A stretch of 64,000 nt of DNA from Romanomermis culicivorax (GCA_963922205.1 CAWUHX010000306.1:62001-126000); one strand, 5' to 3'; counted from the stretch's first letter, positions 1 to 13,090 are shown. Numbers and translations: made by a program. Notes: generated by a model not told the origin, from the letters alone.

Positions 1-1560
1 TGTATACTTTCCCACATGGAGCCATAGGTACTTGGTATACTATACCCTGTGTATCTTCTTTATTTCTAGGTGGTGCTACTTTGCTGACTCCTTTCCTGAT
101 TGTGTCTTTACTTGTGGCAACTAGTCGAACCTTGTACTTGTGGCGTATTCGCTTCAGTTTCTGTGTTAGTTGGCCACTGTAAGGTATTACAACCGTGCCT
201 TTGTATTCAACTTTTTGTTGGTCATTTGCATTTCTTCTTATATTTGCTTTGTTAATGATTGCTGTGGGATAACCATTTTTCTTGAAGACTTGCCTGATGT
301 TATTTTCTTCCACTTTCTTGGTTTCTTCAGTTGAGCATAGTGTACCTGACTGCAATATCATTCCCTTTACAATTCCTGCTTTGGTGTTTACAGGATGGTT
401 TGACTGGAAGTTCAGATATTGGTCTGTGTGCGTTGGTTTACGGTAGACACTTGTTGCCATTGTCTCTCCTTGCTGTTTGACAAGAACATCTAGGAATGGT
501 AACTGCCCATTGATTTCTGTTTCCATGGTGAACTGTATGGCTGGATTCTGTTGGTTCATATGTTCTAGGAAGGATCTTAGTTTTTCCTCACCATGCTCAC
601 ACAGGATGAATGTGTCATCCACATATCGCAGCCAGATTCTTGGCTTGTCTGGTGCTGTTTTCAATGCTGATGTTTCAAGTTTGTCCATGAACAGGTTACA
701 AAGTGCGGGGGATAGTGGTGAACCCATTGCCATGCCATCTGTTTGTTGGTAGAATTTGTCTTTGAACTGGAATATGGTGCTGCGCACACAATACTCAGTT
801 AGGTCTCCAACCTGTTGTGCTGTTAGGCTAGTTCTTTCTGCTAGGCTGCAATCTGCTTCCAATTGGGCCCTAAGATAGCTTATTGCTTCTACTACTGGAA
901 CACTTGTGAACAAGCTTACAACATCCAGGCTTACCAACTCAGTGTTCTGATCTAACTTTATGTCCTTGATCTTGCTTACAAAGTCCTTGCTGTTGACTAT
1001 GTTAGATTCTATATTGTTCTGCAATGGACTAATGATCTTTACTAAGTGCTTAGCCAATGGATGGATTGTTGTCCCAATGCAGCTCACTACTGGTCTTAGT
1101 GGGATTTCTGGCTTATGGATCTTTGGCAGGCCATATATGTGAGGGGCCTTACATCGTTCTTTTATTGTTACTGTTTTTTCTAACTTGGCATCTCATACTT
1201 GCTTTCTAACTTCTTTCTCTATTCGGCTAATTGGATTTCTTTTTCCCAGGCATTTAAACTTTGTTCCATCATCCAGTATTGCCATGATCTTCTGGTCATA
1301 CTCATCAGTGTTCAGTAGTACTGTTGCGCGACCCTTGTCAGCTGGAGTGCTGCACGAGCCTCAGGTCTGGGGGAGTGCTGTTTTTCTGGCTTCATCCATT
1401 GCCCTCTGGCACAGTAATCAGTGTGCTATGCTCTCTGTTTTTACTCCTAGGGCCATGTCACCCTAAAAGAGAAGTTTCAGTGTGCATTCTTATGCCCACA
1501 GTTCACCAGTGCAACTCTCACCTTCCTGGTGTTCTTTTTTGGCAGTTTTCTGTCACTGAT
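1..1560 (-). mobile_element. Penelope-like retroelement, RT region, truncated by window edge
   Basis: Read on the minus strand, about 1180 down to 1 is one open frame encoding a Penelope-like reverse transcriptase that runs off the left edge. Visible motifs are a GLPKIHK block (about 1110), a SLDVVSLFTSVP block (about 920), a GMAMGSPLSPALCNLFMD block (about 700) and the catalytic RYVDDTFI (YVDD, about 620), then an HTDQYLNFQSNHP block (about 410). The frame matches the second copy at 55857-56846, which continues into a GIY-YIG endonuclease. Upstream of about 1200 the same frame is broken: a TGA near 1194 follows VRKQV, and further stops lie at 1340-1420, although the DKGRATVLLNTDEYDQ block (about 1320) is still recognisable. 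This is a decayed copy with an intact-looking catalytic core. The element class is firm; the 5' boundary near 1560 is approximate. Confidence 0.88.
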
Positions 1561-3540
1561 CTTTAGAGTACTTTCCATCCGCGTGCTTTCGCCAGCGGTA
1601 TTCTTATTAGAATAAATTGATTCTGATATCTAAAGACACAATTACTGACACTGTCAGTGTGACACTGATATGTACCATGTTGCCCCTATTTTACACCTTA
1701 CAAATAGATACGAGCTCTGGGGTTATATTCACATATATAAGCCACAACATTGCACCTTGCTCAAATAAATATTCAGACTGTTCTGCCTTGTCGTATTCTC
1801 ACACTGGACTGCACCCTCTGGACCTTGCCCCTGTGCTTTCTTGGTGAGCTACTTGTGCTGTGACTGACACGTGATGCTCACTTCTGGTCTCACCTATGAG
1901 CTGACTTACTCAAGGTACCAGTACTGCCCCTGTCTGCTGCAGCTCTCAGTGTGGACTTGGAAAAAAAACCCAGCCTGTTATGTCCAGACCTGTTTGCATA
2001 TTGATTATGCAAATTAGTTTCAAAAAAACATCTGTCCACCCTATCCAGGGTGAACAGTGATGGTCTGTGTTCCATCCTTTTCCCTTTCTAAGCAACAACA
2101 AGGCATACGCAGTAACACTGTTTATTGTTTTAACTAACAATAAAAACAAAAAAATAAAAACTATAGAGGAGCACCTACATGCTACTTCTATCATGCCTAT
2201 GTTTAGATGTCTTTGGCCACTCTGTGGCACCTACTTTGTCAATGCTCTGCGTTCCATCCTGATTTCCATCCCCAGCCATGGAGATGCTCGGATCATAATT
2301 TGCTGTGCTTGCGCAGGGCCCTTGACCAACACCCCCTTGATCTTTACATCTATCAAGGCCTGAAGCGCATCATTAACCTCCTCCTTGTGGGTGTGCTAGG
2401 GGTTGCCAGCCTTCATCAACTGCTGGCTCCTTTGAGCCCTTTGCAATTGGAAACTAGAACATATACCTATTGACAACCCTGTTCTAACACTGACATAACC
2501 TTTCTGCTCACACTTCCGCTTTTTCTTGTTCCATTTGTCCTAAGTTGTAGGACCAATTAATGTTTCCCGTGGAAAAGATTTCCATAAACTGCCTGTGAGA
2601 CATTGTCCCCCTTATTCCACCTACCCGCCTCTTGGCCATATAGTCATTTTATGACCAAGAGGAAGAAGTGTTCGAACAAACAAAAATTCACTAGAAATGT
2701 TGCAAAATCTCTGAAATGAGGTAAACTTTAGTGAAATTAATAAAGCCTGTGTCAAAACTAATTTTGCTACACATAGAAAATTTGCATAAGAAATATTTTC
2801 CTGAAAGATCAATTTTTGTGAAAATTCTAAAAAGCTTGTAATAATATTGACCAAAGTTTTGCACAAATGACAACAATTTCCTTGAAATGAATATAAGATG
2901 AGATGTAAATAAACAAAACATATGTTAAAATTCAATGCTATGCAAAAGATTTCTAGTGGAAAAAATAGAAAAAATTTTTAACTTCTGTGTTGTTTTTCAA
3001 AATTTGTTCTAAAAATGAACAAAATCTGAAATGTTAATAATCATAATGTGAAACGGAATTGAACAGGATTCCTAAATAACCCGAACTGATATGATCAAAA
3101 ATATATAGATGCTACATGCATATCCATATATGCTCTATGGATAAGGCATAGTACAGTAAAATAGGTCCCCTTTGGAACTGATCATTGATGAAAAATGTCC
3201 AATTAAAAAATAATATTATTTAGCATGCACACTTTTATTCTTTATATGATTAAAATTAGCATTAAAATTTGCATTTGACATCTACTTCTATTCACTCTTC
3301 AATACTGTCTAGGCTGAAGTATACCATAAGAATAAATAGAAAATGAGTGGAAAAATGAGAAAAGAATAAATGGTCACCAACCATTTCACCTTCAGCAGCT
3401 ACTGAAGGTGAAGTAGGATGTTGGATTTTCTCTTGAAATTGAACATAGCTAACACAGTTTTAGATGGAAGTGAGAGTGAAAAAGGGCATGTGTTTCCACA
3501 AAGTGGGAAGGTTTACCAGACAGAAAATATACTGAGTTAC
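1561..3540. other. No gene recognised
   Basis: AT-rich sequence with only short unsupported ORFs on both strands. No splice-consistent coding, RNA gene or element end was seen. Confidence 0.5.
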
Positions 3541-3589
3541 TACAGTCAATGATAAACCAGCTCAATGAATACTTGAGTACAGACAATTT

Positions 3590-4992
3590 TTGCTCAGAAA
3601 CAGAATGACAACAGCCGAGAAATCATAACTACCAAATTAATGGAATTCGAACCTACCAATACATAGGTTAAAAACATTTTCCAAGGTGAGCACCTGCCAG
3701 TTTTCTTGGTATATTACCTTTGACAAAATAGCTTTGTGCTGTGAACTCAATTTTCACTCAGGATTTGAATGACAAAAGCCAAGAAGTTATAACCACCAAA
3801 AAGCAGAAGATCAAAAGCAGACCCGCAGAAGAATTAATGATGGAAGTAGTTTTATGTCTAACAATACGAAGCTTAATTTTTTGTTCCCCTTTTGCTTAAG
3901 TTAGGGGGGATGTAGTGGCAAATCAGAATCCCAGAACAAGTGTGAGAATATAAAGTTTGTAAATTTAACATCTTTTATCAGTCTTTTTACTATTTCACAA
4001 AAAAAGAGTCCTGAAAGAAAATTTCAAGCATCAGGGGCAAAAAACACCTAATTCCAAAAATTTCACAAAAAATCTTATAACACTACCCACTCTCAAGCAT
4101 AGCTTACTCACCCTTTTTTTATAGTGGCTTCTCTGAAGCTTCTCATGATCAATATAGGTTACTCCTTCAGAGAGATTTTAGCATCAGTCTCAGTGCTGGA
4201 AAAATAAAACCTGGTGCAATCATCAGTGTTAAAAAACTTATGAACTAAAGACTTTAGATTAGGAAAAAGTACACCCTTCGATGAAGAACATTGATCTCAT
4301 TGTGAAAAAAACAGGAGAGATAGCAGCAATTCTCAGCCTTGCAAAACTAATGAACTGAAAGCTTCTGACAAAGAAAAAATACACCCTAAGGTGAAGCATA
4401 CAAAACTACATATGTACAGTAGAAACAAAACCAGGATTAATTAAACTGGCATCTCCAAAAATAGTGCCTGGAGAAAAAGCAGAATCGTGTTCGATACCAT
4501 AGAGTACAAAAAACTGAACAGGATGATAAAAATGGAACAGGAACTAAATTAACCAGGTCCTATAGTCAATAGATGACCCATTCAAGCCTATCATGGAATT
4601 TGAACAATAAGCCTCAATCATGAATAATTCAGGAAATAATGAAATAGAACCAGAACCCTAAACCTCATTAGATAGAGCAGAAAAACTGCACATGATGAGA
4701 AATAAAAAACTAGGCTCAATTCAATCTGACCCATGTGCATGTTGTACAGTTGAGACATTTATGGGACTTTTTAGCCTTCCATAAGTGATCAACCCAAAAG
4801 TGTGATGAGATGAGCTTTATACCTTTAGAGCTCAAAAAGCTACATATGATGAAAAAGCCCAACTGAGACTAAGTTAACCTGACCAACTTAGATGACCACT
4901 TCAAGATTATAATGGAATTAGAGCAGTACCCCTAAATCTTGAATCATACCTGGAATCTGGAACCAAAATCACCAACGCCATTAGATAGTGCA
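3590..4992. repeat. Field of degenerate direct repeats
   Basis: Three diverged direct-repeat pairs are visible: about 3593 and 3759 (a 'gaatgacaa..gccaaga' block, offset about 165), 4235 and 4345 (an 'actaatgaactgaaa' block, offset about 110), and 4500-4690 with 4828-4992 (an 'aactaa-ttaacc' to 'cattagatag' block, offset about 326). No coding frame survives. They look like old tandem duplications that have diverged heavily. Confidence 0.5.
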
Positions 4993-5059
4993 TGTTTATT
5001 AGTTATTCTTTCTAATCTTTTCATCTTTTAAAAATTTTTCGAATACCTTTTCCACTTTT

Positions 5060-5600
5060 TAAGTTATTGTGCATGTAAACAAGTATATTTTCATGTTTTT
5101 TTGGTTGAGCAGTTATCTGACCACTGGAAATTCAATGTCACTTTACACAAAAAGTTATCTCAGGTGTTCACAAGGGTATTTCCATAATTTGTTTATTGAA
5201 GGGGTTTTCCAAAATTGTCCCCAGTATAAACAATGCATTCACATAAATTTTCAGTGGAGGAGTTTTTGACTATTTCAACGGGTATGACCACTTTGTACAA
5301 AAAATTATCATAAGTATAAACATATGTATCCCTGTAATTTCATGATGGGAGTAGTTTTTGACCATGGATAATTTGATGAATGCAGTCATATCAAACAATA
5401 AATCTTCTTGAGTGTAAACAAATGTATTTCCACAATCTTCGAAAGAAGAGGTTTCTGGCCATGGGCGAATACAATGGATGCAGTCACTCAAGACAGAAAG
5501 TTGTTCTGCATGTAAACAAAGTATTTCTGTGATTTTTGGGTCGAGGGCTTTTTGATTATGGGGAATTTAATGCATATTTACACCTCATTCACAATAATTT
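5060..5600 (+). repeat. Degenerate ~96-bp tandem repeat
   Basis: Around five to six diverged units share a 'gtaaacaaatgtatttcc' word (about 5072, 5168, 5227, 5316, 5412, 5512), a 'gtttttgaccatgg' word and an 'aatgcagtcac' word. Spacing is mostly 90-100 bp, with one short unit. Inverted units of the same family lie at about 7340-7560. No reading frame is conserved between units. Confidence 0.6.
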
Positions 5601-7100
5601 TTAAGTGTTGCACAGTTTGCACATCTATTACTTTCGCCAAAAGTGAGAATTCATAGCTTTAAAATTGTTTTATGTTGGTTTTTTGATGTGAAAATGGCCC
5701 AATTTGAAACTTCAATGTGCCATTGTCAATGTTGTCATGCATGGTCAAGGTCCACTAAAATGAGATGGACTAGTGCACTTGAAATTGCTCATATGGGGCA
5801 TAAAAAGGAGAATATACTTGCTTGGATAGTTGCCAGACTGGAAAAAAGGGTCCGCTAGGTTTTTGGGAACTTGGGTGAGAGTTTAAAAAAACCACTTTTG
5901 TAATATCAAGTTTTTATTCTTAGTCATTAGAAAATTTTGTTTGTAAAAAAATATATTTTGCAATTGGGTGCATCAACACATCTTCCAACCATATTGTACA
6001 GCTCCAAAGATTTGAGAGGTAATCGGAGGTGGACCATGTCTATTGGATGCTTTTTGAGATAAGAATTACATAAATTTGGCCAAACATAATTTTCACCCCA
6101 ATGCATATGTGTGCATCTAACTGAAAAGAAGTTTTTTGCTAAATTTATTTTTCATAAAACAGGAATCAACTGTGGGAAGTAAATAAATAAAATATAACTT
6201 AGTCTTTGAGGAAAAAGTTAGGGCACAAAGTCTTCTCACAACTAAATCATTGGTGTGAATATATTCCAAGCATTAAAATTGTGCAAATAAAGGAAAAATC
6301 AACAATTGTGTCAGTCGAATACATAGCTTATATATTCTTTTCTAGGTTTGACTCAATCAGTATTTTCAATGATATTTTTTTGTTTGATCATGTTCCCTCA
6401 TTTGTGGGTAGTGCCCAATGACTGTAGCCCGAACCCAGTTGCCCTAAATGGGTCTAAGCTCAAGATAATCTCGATCAAAAAGACAACCACCTCAGTTCCA
6501 GTTACTGCAGAATATGTTGATATCAGAATTACCCCACATCTATTCCCCAGCTCAAACTGTTGAGTTGCACTAAAATTTTCTCAGGATTTTTTACAAAGCA
6601 AATGAATATAAAAATGTATGTGATTCCAGAACCTAAGCCTATACCTCAGCAGTATTAAATCCTGATGTGAGGATTATTAGTTCAACTCTAACAAACTAAT
6701 CTCAAGTTTGCCACTGAAACTGAAGATTACCATTTTAGTCCCTCTATCCGTCACTTTTTTCAGCTAGAGGGAGAAGCACAGTTTCAAATCAGTTAGGAGC
6801 TAGAACGCTATTGGTTCACAATTTCTACACATTTGAATGCTGTCAGCCATCACCAGCATAATTGCACATGATTTTCATTCAGATCAATTTTAACATACTC
6901 GACACAATTCTAGGGGAAGGACAAAATTTACAAAGCTGCAGAATTTACTTTTTCACAAACATGGAAAATTTCTTAATGAGGAAGAATGAAAATCAAATAT
7001 CACAAAACTGAATTTTTAACTCTCACTGAGGTTCTCAAAAACCTAGTCAACTCTTTTTCTAACTTGACAAAGATCTAAGTAAGTGTATTCTTTTTTATCT
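5600..7100. other. No gene recognised
   Basis: AT-rich sequence. The short ORFs here show no recognisable motif and no plausible splice partners. Confidence 0.45.
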
Positions 7101-7101
7101 A

Positions 7102-7258
7102 CTGCATTCTGGACATTTCCCAAAAAACTTGTCCATTGAAGCACATTGAAGTTTTAAATGTGGAAATCTTCAAGTTGAAACTGCACTCTGGACATTTCCC
7201 AAAAAACTTGTCCATTGAAGCACATTGAAGTTTTTAATGTGGCAATCTTCAAGTTGGA
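7102..7258. repeat. Two-copy ~78-bp tandem duplication
   Basis: Two adjacent near-identical units, each containing 'ctggacatttcccaaaaaac' and then a 'tccattgaagcacattgaag' block. Few mismatches separate them, so the duplication is recent compared with the other repeats nearby. Confidence 0.85.
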
Positions 7259-7339
7259 GAAAAAATAAAAAACAATCTTAATGCTATGAATTCTCACCTC
7301 CTGTGGGAAAAAAGTTCTTCAAACTGCACTGTACTTGAA

Positions 7340-7560
7340 ACACACTGTGAACAAAGTGTAAGGTGACCATATTCATTGAATTATGGTCAAGAACCTCTCA
7401 AACAAAAACATCACAGAAATACATATGTTTACACAGAACAATTTTTTGTGTGATGTGACTGCATCAATCCGATTCTCTATAGCCAAAAACCTTTCCATTA
7501 GAAAAATTGCAGAAGTACATTTGTTCACACTTTGGATAATATGTTGTGTGAAGCATCATT
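7340..7560 (-). repeat. Inverted copies of the 5.1-5.6 kb repeat
   Basis: The reverse complement reads through the same words as the array at 5060-5600: 'gtgaacaaatgtacttc', a 'gattgatgcagtcac' block, 'gtaaacatatgtatttc' and 'gaggttcttgaccata'. About two units are present in opposite orientation. Confidence 0.6.
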
Positions 7561-7569
7561 GAGTATTGT

Positions 7570-10500
7570 TGCTCGGAAGAAAAAGGTGTTCTGGGGATTG
7601 ACCACGTCGTTTTTGGTTTGAAACTCAGAGTTGATCATAGGTAAAGGTTGTTTAACTATCTGTTGAATTCGAGCTTATGAAGCAGTGTTAAAGCTTCCAT
7701 CTTATCAATTTTACATACATCCAAAAGCCACACCCTCGTATCACAATATTGCAAAGCAATTCATCGCTTTCTACACTTCATTCAATCACAAATTCTAGTC
7801 GAAAAATCAGGGGGCAGGCCCTTTATACTATCTGCAGTATATTGGATGATCAGCTGTCATATTGGAACAGTCGACAGCGATGGATGGGTGCACAAATGGA
7901 TGCGTAGGGCACAATACAACTACAATGCTGCAATGAAAATTACACATTACAAAACACTGCATGTGGTCATGACCCATAATAGATTCTGATGAGTAGGAAA
8001 CAAAATCACTGGTTTTGACGCCATTTATCATTGCTGATATGAAAAATTAAATCTGTCTCTAGTATACCAAAAATGCTGATAAAGTTGGTAGAAATCTGGA
8101 AATTTCGGAACCATGAGGATTGTGAAATTTTTTGCGCAGCATTGTAGTGACCACCTGTACTTTGGGACACTGGAATTTTGACTTGTAGGCTCCGTCGCAC
8201 CAAAAAACCATTGCTTCCACCAGCGTCATACGGGGATTGTTTGACTTTCTGTCATAGTGACCAAATGTTACAAAAGTTTGAATTGATTTGCAAAAAGAAA
8301 CTTGGCTTTTGTCAAGCCAATTATGCGATTGTGTTGAACTACACAATAATTCCACTCATATTCTCAAATGCCACTCGACCGGAAATGATTTACAAACTGA
8401 GGCTGGCCAACATCCACCCATGCGTCTTTTGCGAGAAAGAGTTTAATTTAATAAAAGTGCCGAATTCAAAAAACGGTTGAATAAATGCAAACATTTTGTC
8501 ACCCGAGGACTTTCAAATTTTTAAAAGATACCAGTGTGTCTGCATAGCCGTTGCTCGAGAAAATGGGCTGCTCGACAAAAAAATTTTATGTTTTGTATCG
8601 TACAATATGAAGAAACTGACACATCACATAAGCGAAAATCTCGGCAAAATAATGGTTTCTCAATCAAAATTACACATGCAGTGCGGAATATTTCATTTTT
8701 TCATACAACAAAATTTTGTCTTTTTACTTTTTTGAATTTCTATCATCGAGTTTTGCTAACAAATGAATTCCACTTCAGTGCATGTGTAGTGTAGTCAATA
8801 TATTGACTAAATCGTTTTTTACTTTGTAGAAAATCAATGGTTTCAAGCCCCTCTTGGCCTAGGAAGTCTGACAAGCTAGCTGTACTAGCTCTCGTGTAAG
8901 GGAATCAAGCTTTGAAAGTTATTTATGGTGAATACTTTAGTCTGGAGTTCAATCCGATTTCTCAATACCTGATTCATTCAAACATTTGATTTGATAACTG
9001 GAGCCCTCAGAATTTTCCATGATTAGCAAATTCAACTGCAACAGCTGAAACAAGTCATGAAGCTCCTCCATGTGTATCAACATTTGTTGACAAGAAACAA
9101 TTTGAGCCAACCAAATTATCAGATAGATACAATATATTCCATCATTTGAATGTTTAAAGCTAATCATTATTGAAGAAAACATAAAAGTAATAGTAACAGA
9201 GAAACTTGATCATCAAACAATTTTAACCAATAAGTTCAATTTTAATTTCTAAATTATTTATTTTTCCACAACTTGTTCGAAATTGTCTGAATTTGCTGTT
9301 TGAGAATTTTGTGGATCATCCACCTTCCTGCATTTAAATTGGGGAGTCTTTGTTGCTCCTGCTCCATTGCTACCAACGTGGGCAATCCCTGAAACTCTCA
9401 AAACCATTAATGTTGAATTTCGAATAATCTGCATATTTCCATCAGATTTACCTCCCTAGATGGAGGTAAATAAATATATTTTCATGCGCATTGTATCTTG
9501 TAATGCTCATCTTCACTCCATGATGAAGACATTGAGCTTTCTACCTACATATTTCTACCCACTTTGATAGGACTTTGTTTGGGCAGCTCACTGGAACTGG
9601 CAATGAATGCCTAAGAATATGAATACATGTAATGTATTGGTCAAACAGCTGTTATGGAAATTTACTTTTTGGGGTGAACCCATTTTCAAAATTTCTTCAT
9701 TTTGTTTTTCCCATCTTTGCTGTTCTTCTCTACAGCAGCTTTTTTTCTTTTTTTTGCAGTTCTTCTCTACAGCAGCTAGTTTCAAAGTTATTTTCTGTCA
9801 CATCTTTGTTTCCTCTTCTTAAAAGATATACTAAAACTTTCTACATAAGAGCAATACTCATTTCATCACTCTTTCCAATTTTGTCATTGTTCGTCATCAT
9901 CATCTTCTTGTTGAAAATTATCAATTTTTTAAATTTTCCAAAAATCAGTAAAAATAACACCTTGATGAATTGAGCAGTGATAAATTCATATGCTTTGATC
10001 TTTTTGATCACTCAAAACTCAAAATTTGAATTATTAGAATAATTTTTTGTCACATACTGTGTGTGTGTGCACTACTTAGCTGAATAATGTCATTGCCAAA
10101 CTACAGAATACTGAACTGCGTTTCCAAGCAGTACATATTAACAAAATATATATTCAACTATCCAGCTGATAGAGAAAAATGTGATGAAATAAACAATAAA
10201 AAAACTGTAAAATTAAATTTTAATGATTGAATAGCAGTAATACAAAATCAGTGCCCATGAATACAAATCTGACATAATTATTTCTCAGTTTTTAGAATAA
10301 ATTATAAATGACATGTGCAATTAGTAAAATGACAAAGACTTGGATAGCCCAGAAAATTTTAAAATTTTCCTTCAAAGCCTTGTAGATTTAAAGTTTTTTT
10401 CTTCATCCCTTCCATGCTGTCAAATGATTGATTTTTACCATCAATATCAGCTTGTTATTCCTTTACCCATTCTCTCAACATCTTGAATGTGCTTGACCTC

Positions 10501-11350
10501 TCCTCCTGTCAATGTGAAAAACAAGAAAATTTTCGAAAAAAATTTCTGTATAAAATTAGATAGTTTAGTTTATGATGCATCTTTTTCTTCTTTCCTTCAC
10601 TCCCATTCACATCGTTTAATTCTTTTCTGCCCAGTTTTTGCTGCTGACAGCAGTCACTCAGTAGAGTTGACTGATTGTTAGGTACCCAATTGTAGTGATG
10701 TTTAATATCTAAAAGAATTGAAACTGAGACTGAATATTTGACCTTATTTTGCTTGTAGTTCTACCTCTGGTTCCTTTTCCTTCCTTCCTCAAAATTTTGG
10801 TTGTTACATCATCAGCATGAATGCGGAAAGCTCCCATGCTTTCTTTTAATGGCTGTTAAAGGATATTATTATTGGCTATGTTGAGAGTCAATTCCATCAT
10901 GTCATCTAAGGCAGCCTAATTGGAAATGAATAAATTAGAAAGAGCAATAAAGTGGATAATCAAGTGTATTATAAAGGCTTTCGCCTGATGTTTCAAGCCC
11001 TGGGCTAAGCTGGCGTAGTTAAATGTGAAGTCCAGCAATCAAAATTTTGCCACTTCCCGAAGATGATTCAAATCATAATCATCATTCTCATCCTGTATCA
11101 ACATTCTGGTATAATGGATCAAAGTGATGGCGTAATTTTTGTTGGATATTGCAAAACAGGTTATCACAATCGATCAAGCTTTTTCATCTGTCTAATAAGC
11201 AAGGCCAAATGTTTCATCTGAAAAAAAATTCGTAAAAATTCATAGGACAGTTGAAGATTATAATAAGTACCAGTATTAATAAATTGGATTCAGCTAGTAT
11301 TGAATCTAATCTCTAGTAAAATGGGGCAAAAATTTCTCAGCTTGCTCAGC
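7570..11350. other. No gene recognised
   Basis: Long AT-rich stretch. ORFs of 65-113 codons occur (for example 8178-8480 plus and 9632-9973 plus), but they are low in complexity or lack any recognisable motif. No element ends, tRNA or repeat arrays were seen. Confidence 0.45.
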
Positions 11351-11359
11351 TTTTTCTTC

Positions 11360-11575
11360 AGACTGAATACTTTTTTGCTTTATATTTTGTTTCAGCCATG
11401 GTGTTATATGTAAATTTTGCTCGTCCCAGAGTCATTTACAAAAGCCAATTAAAATATATTTATAAATTTAAAGCTGATGATGGGATTGAACACAAATTGA
11501 TAAAATATCCAGATACCAAATGTGGCTTATGGATGACCATAATGAGCACAGATGCATAAATATATTTTGACCTTT
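11360..11575 (+). repeat. Dispersed repeat with coding-like frame, copy 1
   Basis: About 210 bp that reappears inverted at 24205-24410 with high similarity ('ccatggtgtt', 'catttacaaaagccaatt', 'gctgatgatgggattga', 'gaccataatgagcacagatg'). It begins after a splice-acceptor-like 'ttttgtttcag' and is open on the plus strand with the frame ...KFKADDGIE...TIMSTDA, ending at TAA. It is probably an exon-like fragment of an unidentified transposon or of a duplicated gene. Confidence 0.6.
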
Positions 11576-12131
11576 ATCAACTCTGCAGAAAAAATACGCA
11601 CAGCATAAACACTAAGCACGGTGTTTTCAGTCTGCCATTGGGTGTCACGTGACCGCCTTCCTCAAAAATCAATTAACCTCGGATACTTTTGGTACTTCTA
11701 AATCTTTTTTGTGATTTACTGTAGTCAATTAAGTTTCAAAGCAAATTATTGGTTTATTTCGGGCCAAATGTACGAACTTTCTGTTTTCCAATAAGTGTTA
11801 AGTCAGAGTGGAGGAAAATTTTGGGTTTTTTCATGTATTAAATTTTAGAACATCGATTTGATGCTGCTTAAGCTGATTAGCAGAATCGAAAAATGGATGG
11901 TTGTGCGCGGCGCTCTTTTTCTGCTTTTTCCACTGACTAGCTTGGAATTGTTGAGTTAGCGTTTTTCATCTCTAAAAAAAGGCAGCCAGAAATTCGAACC
12001 TTGTCATAAGATTCTTTTTCTAATTGACGAAAGAAAAAGCATTGCTGCGTGCTTTTTTCGAAGTGGCGTTTTGAATCACAGAAATTAGTTCAAAACTTTT
12101 TATATAGGTTGGTTTTACCTTAGTATTTAAG

Positions 12132-12230
12132 CCCAAAGTTTTTTTGCACACAGCAATCAAATTCCGGGTATGCAACTGAAGTTTACTACAAGTTGCAAGG
12201 TGCAACCATAAGTCTGACAACCCTCTCTTT
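12132..12230 (+). mobile_element. Terminal fragment of the 'gggttttttgcacacagcaa' MITE
   Basis: Contains 'tttttttgcacacagcaatc', 'aaattccgggtatgcaac' and 'aagttgcaaggtgcaacc', matching the left end of the complete element at 49834-50704. The opposite terminus was not found nearby. Confidence 0.6.
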
Positions 12231-12370
12231 GGCCTGTGAATCTTTTATGTAATCTTTTTGCTATTTGTTTCAATTCATATCAAATCTGATAGATTCTGAG
12301 ACAAATTGACATAATAGAAGTTCTCGAGAGGAAAAACTGCACTTCTTCAAGTGAAGATAACAATTACGAA

Positions 12371-12550
12371 CATACCTGAAGAGGTCCGATCTCTGACCAT
12401 TTCAGCTCGGGGTTAAATAACCCTGAATTTGTGGGGAGGGTGAGTCCAGTTTCCCTAAAATCTCGGAGGGAATCGCGAAAATTCTGAAAATGTTCCCTAA
12501 AAAGCCAAAATTAGCTATTTTTGCCCAATTTTTCGAGTTGCAGGTACAAA
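12371..12550 (+). mobile_element. Degenerate family-A MITE
   Basis: Starts with catacctgaagaggtccga, close to the family-A left end at 12650 and 23282, and ends near 'gcaggtac'. Internal 'ttccctaaaaag' and 'caatttttcgagt' words match the family. No clear target duplication. Confidence 0.5.
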
Positions 12551-12649
12551 CATGGACTTATGGATTTTTTGGATTTTTTATATTTGCTTTCTTTTTTCTA
12601 CAACTAGTAAACAAACAAATAACATTTCGGTACTAATCATGCTTGTAAC

Positions 12650-12826
12650 CCTACCTGTAAGAGGTCCGAACAGTTGCAATTTTGGGAGGGGGGTCAGAAA
12701 AAGTCGAAATTTTTCCTAAAAAAGGCACTTTCTTGCCAATTTCTTCAAGTCTGAGGGGGGGTGTTGGGTATATGGTTGGCCAAGTTGGGGGGGGTCCCCC
12801 AACCCCCCCCCCCAATTACAGGTATG
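12650..12826 (+). mobile_element. Family-A MITE (hAT-like ends)
   Basis: Left end cctacctgtaagaggtccga and right end ..aattacaggtatg are imperfect inverted repeats. Long G and C tracts lie internally and there is no coding capacity. The 8 bp before it (cttgtaac, 12642-12649) and after it (cctgtaac, 12827-12834) match at 7 of 8 positions, but the right-hand copy also coincides with the start of the adjacent family-B element, so the target duplication is uncertain. Confidence 0.65.
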
Positions 12827-13090
12827 CCTGTAACGGGCTCTCGAGGTGTTGGGTGGATTCAGGCGACTTTTTTGGGGCTGGCGTCACTGATTCAATTTTA
12901 GGAGGTCTTCGAAAGAAAAAAATTCGATCTTTTTACTGAATGAGTCCCAAAAAACGGTTTAAAAAATGGTAATTTCTGTCTAAAAACCGTGAAACTATAT
13001 TTATAGCGCGAAACGCCAAGAAAATTGACGTTTTTTGGCCATTTTTGTTGAAAAAAGATCATTTTTCATTGAAAAATCGGCATTTTTCAC
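12827..13090 (+). mobile_element. Family-B MITE
   Basis: Begins 'cctgtaacgggctctcgagg' and shares with the copies at 37960-38050, 48301-48906 and 52320-52572 a G tract, 'gacttttttggggctgg', a 'gagg-tct-c' block, a 'gcgcgaa-cgcc' hairpin and an 'aagaaaattgacgtttttt' block. No ORF. It abuts the family-A element directly. Confidence 0.6.

Noticed and set aside
5060-5600. Possible CRISPR-like array
   Set aside because: Units are diverged along their whole length, with no constant repeat separated by unique spacers, and the host is eukaryotic.
8059-8355. Minus-strand ORF with a transposase-like look
   Set aside because: No catalytic motif, no terminal repeats and no second related copy in the window.
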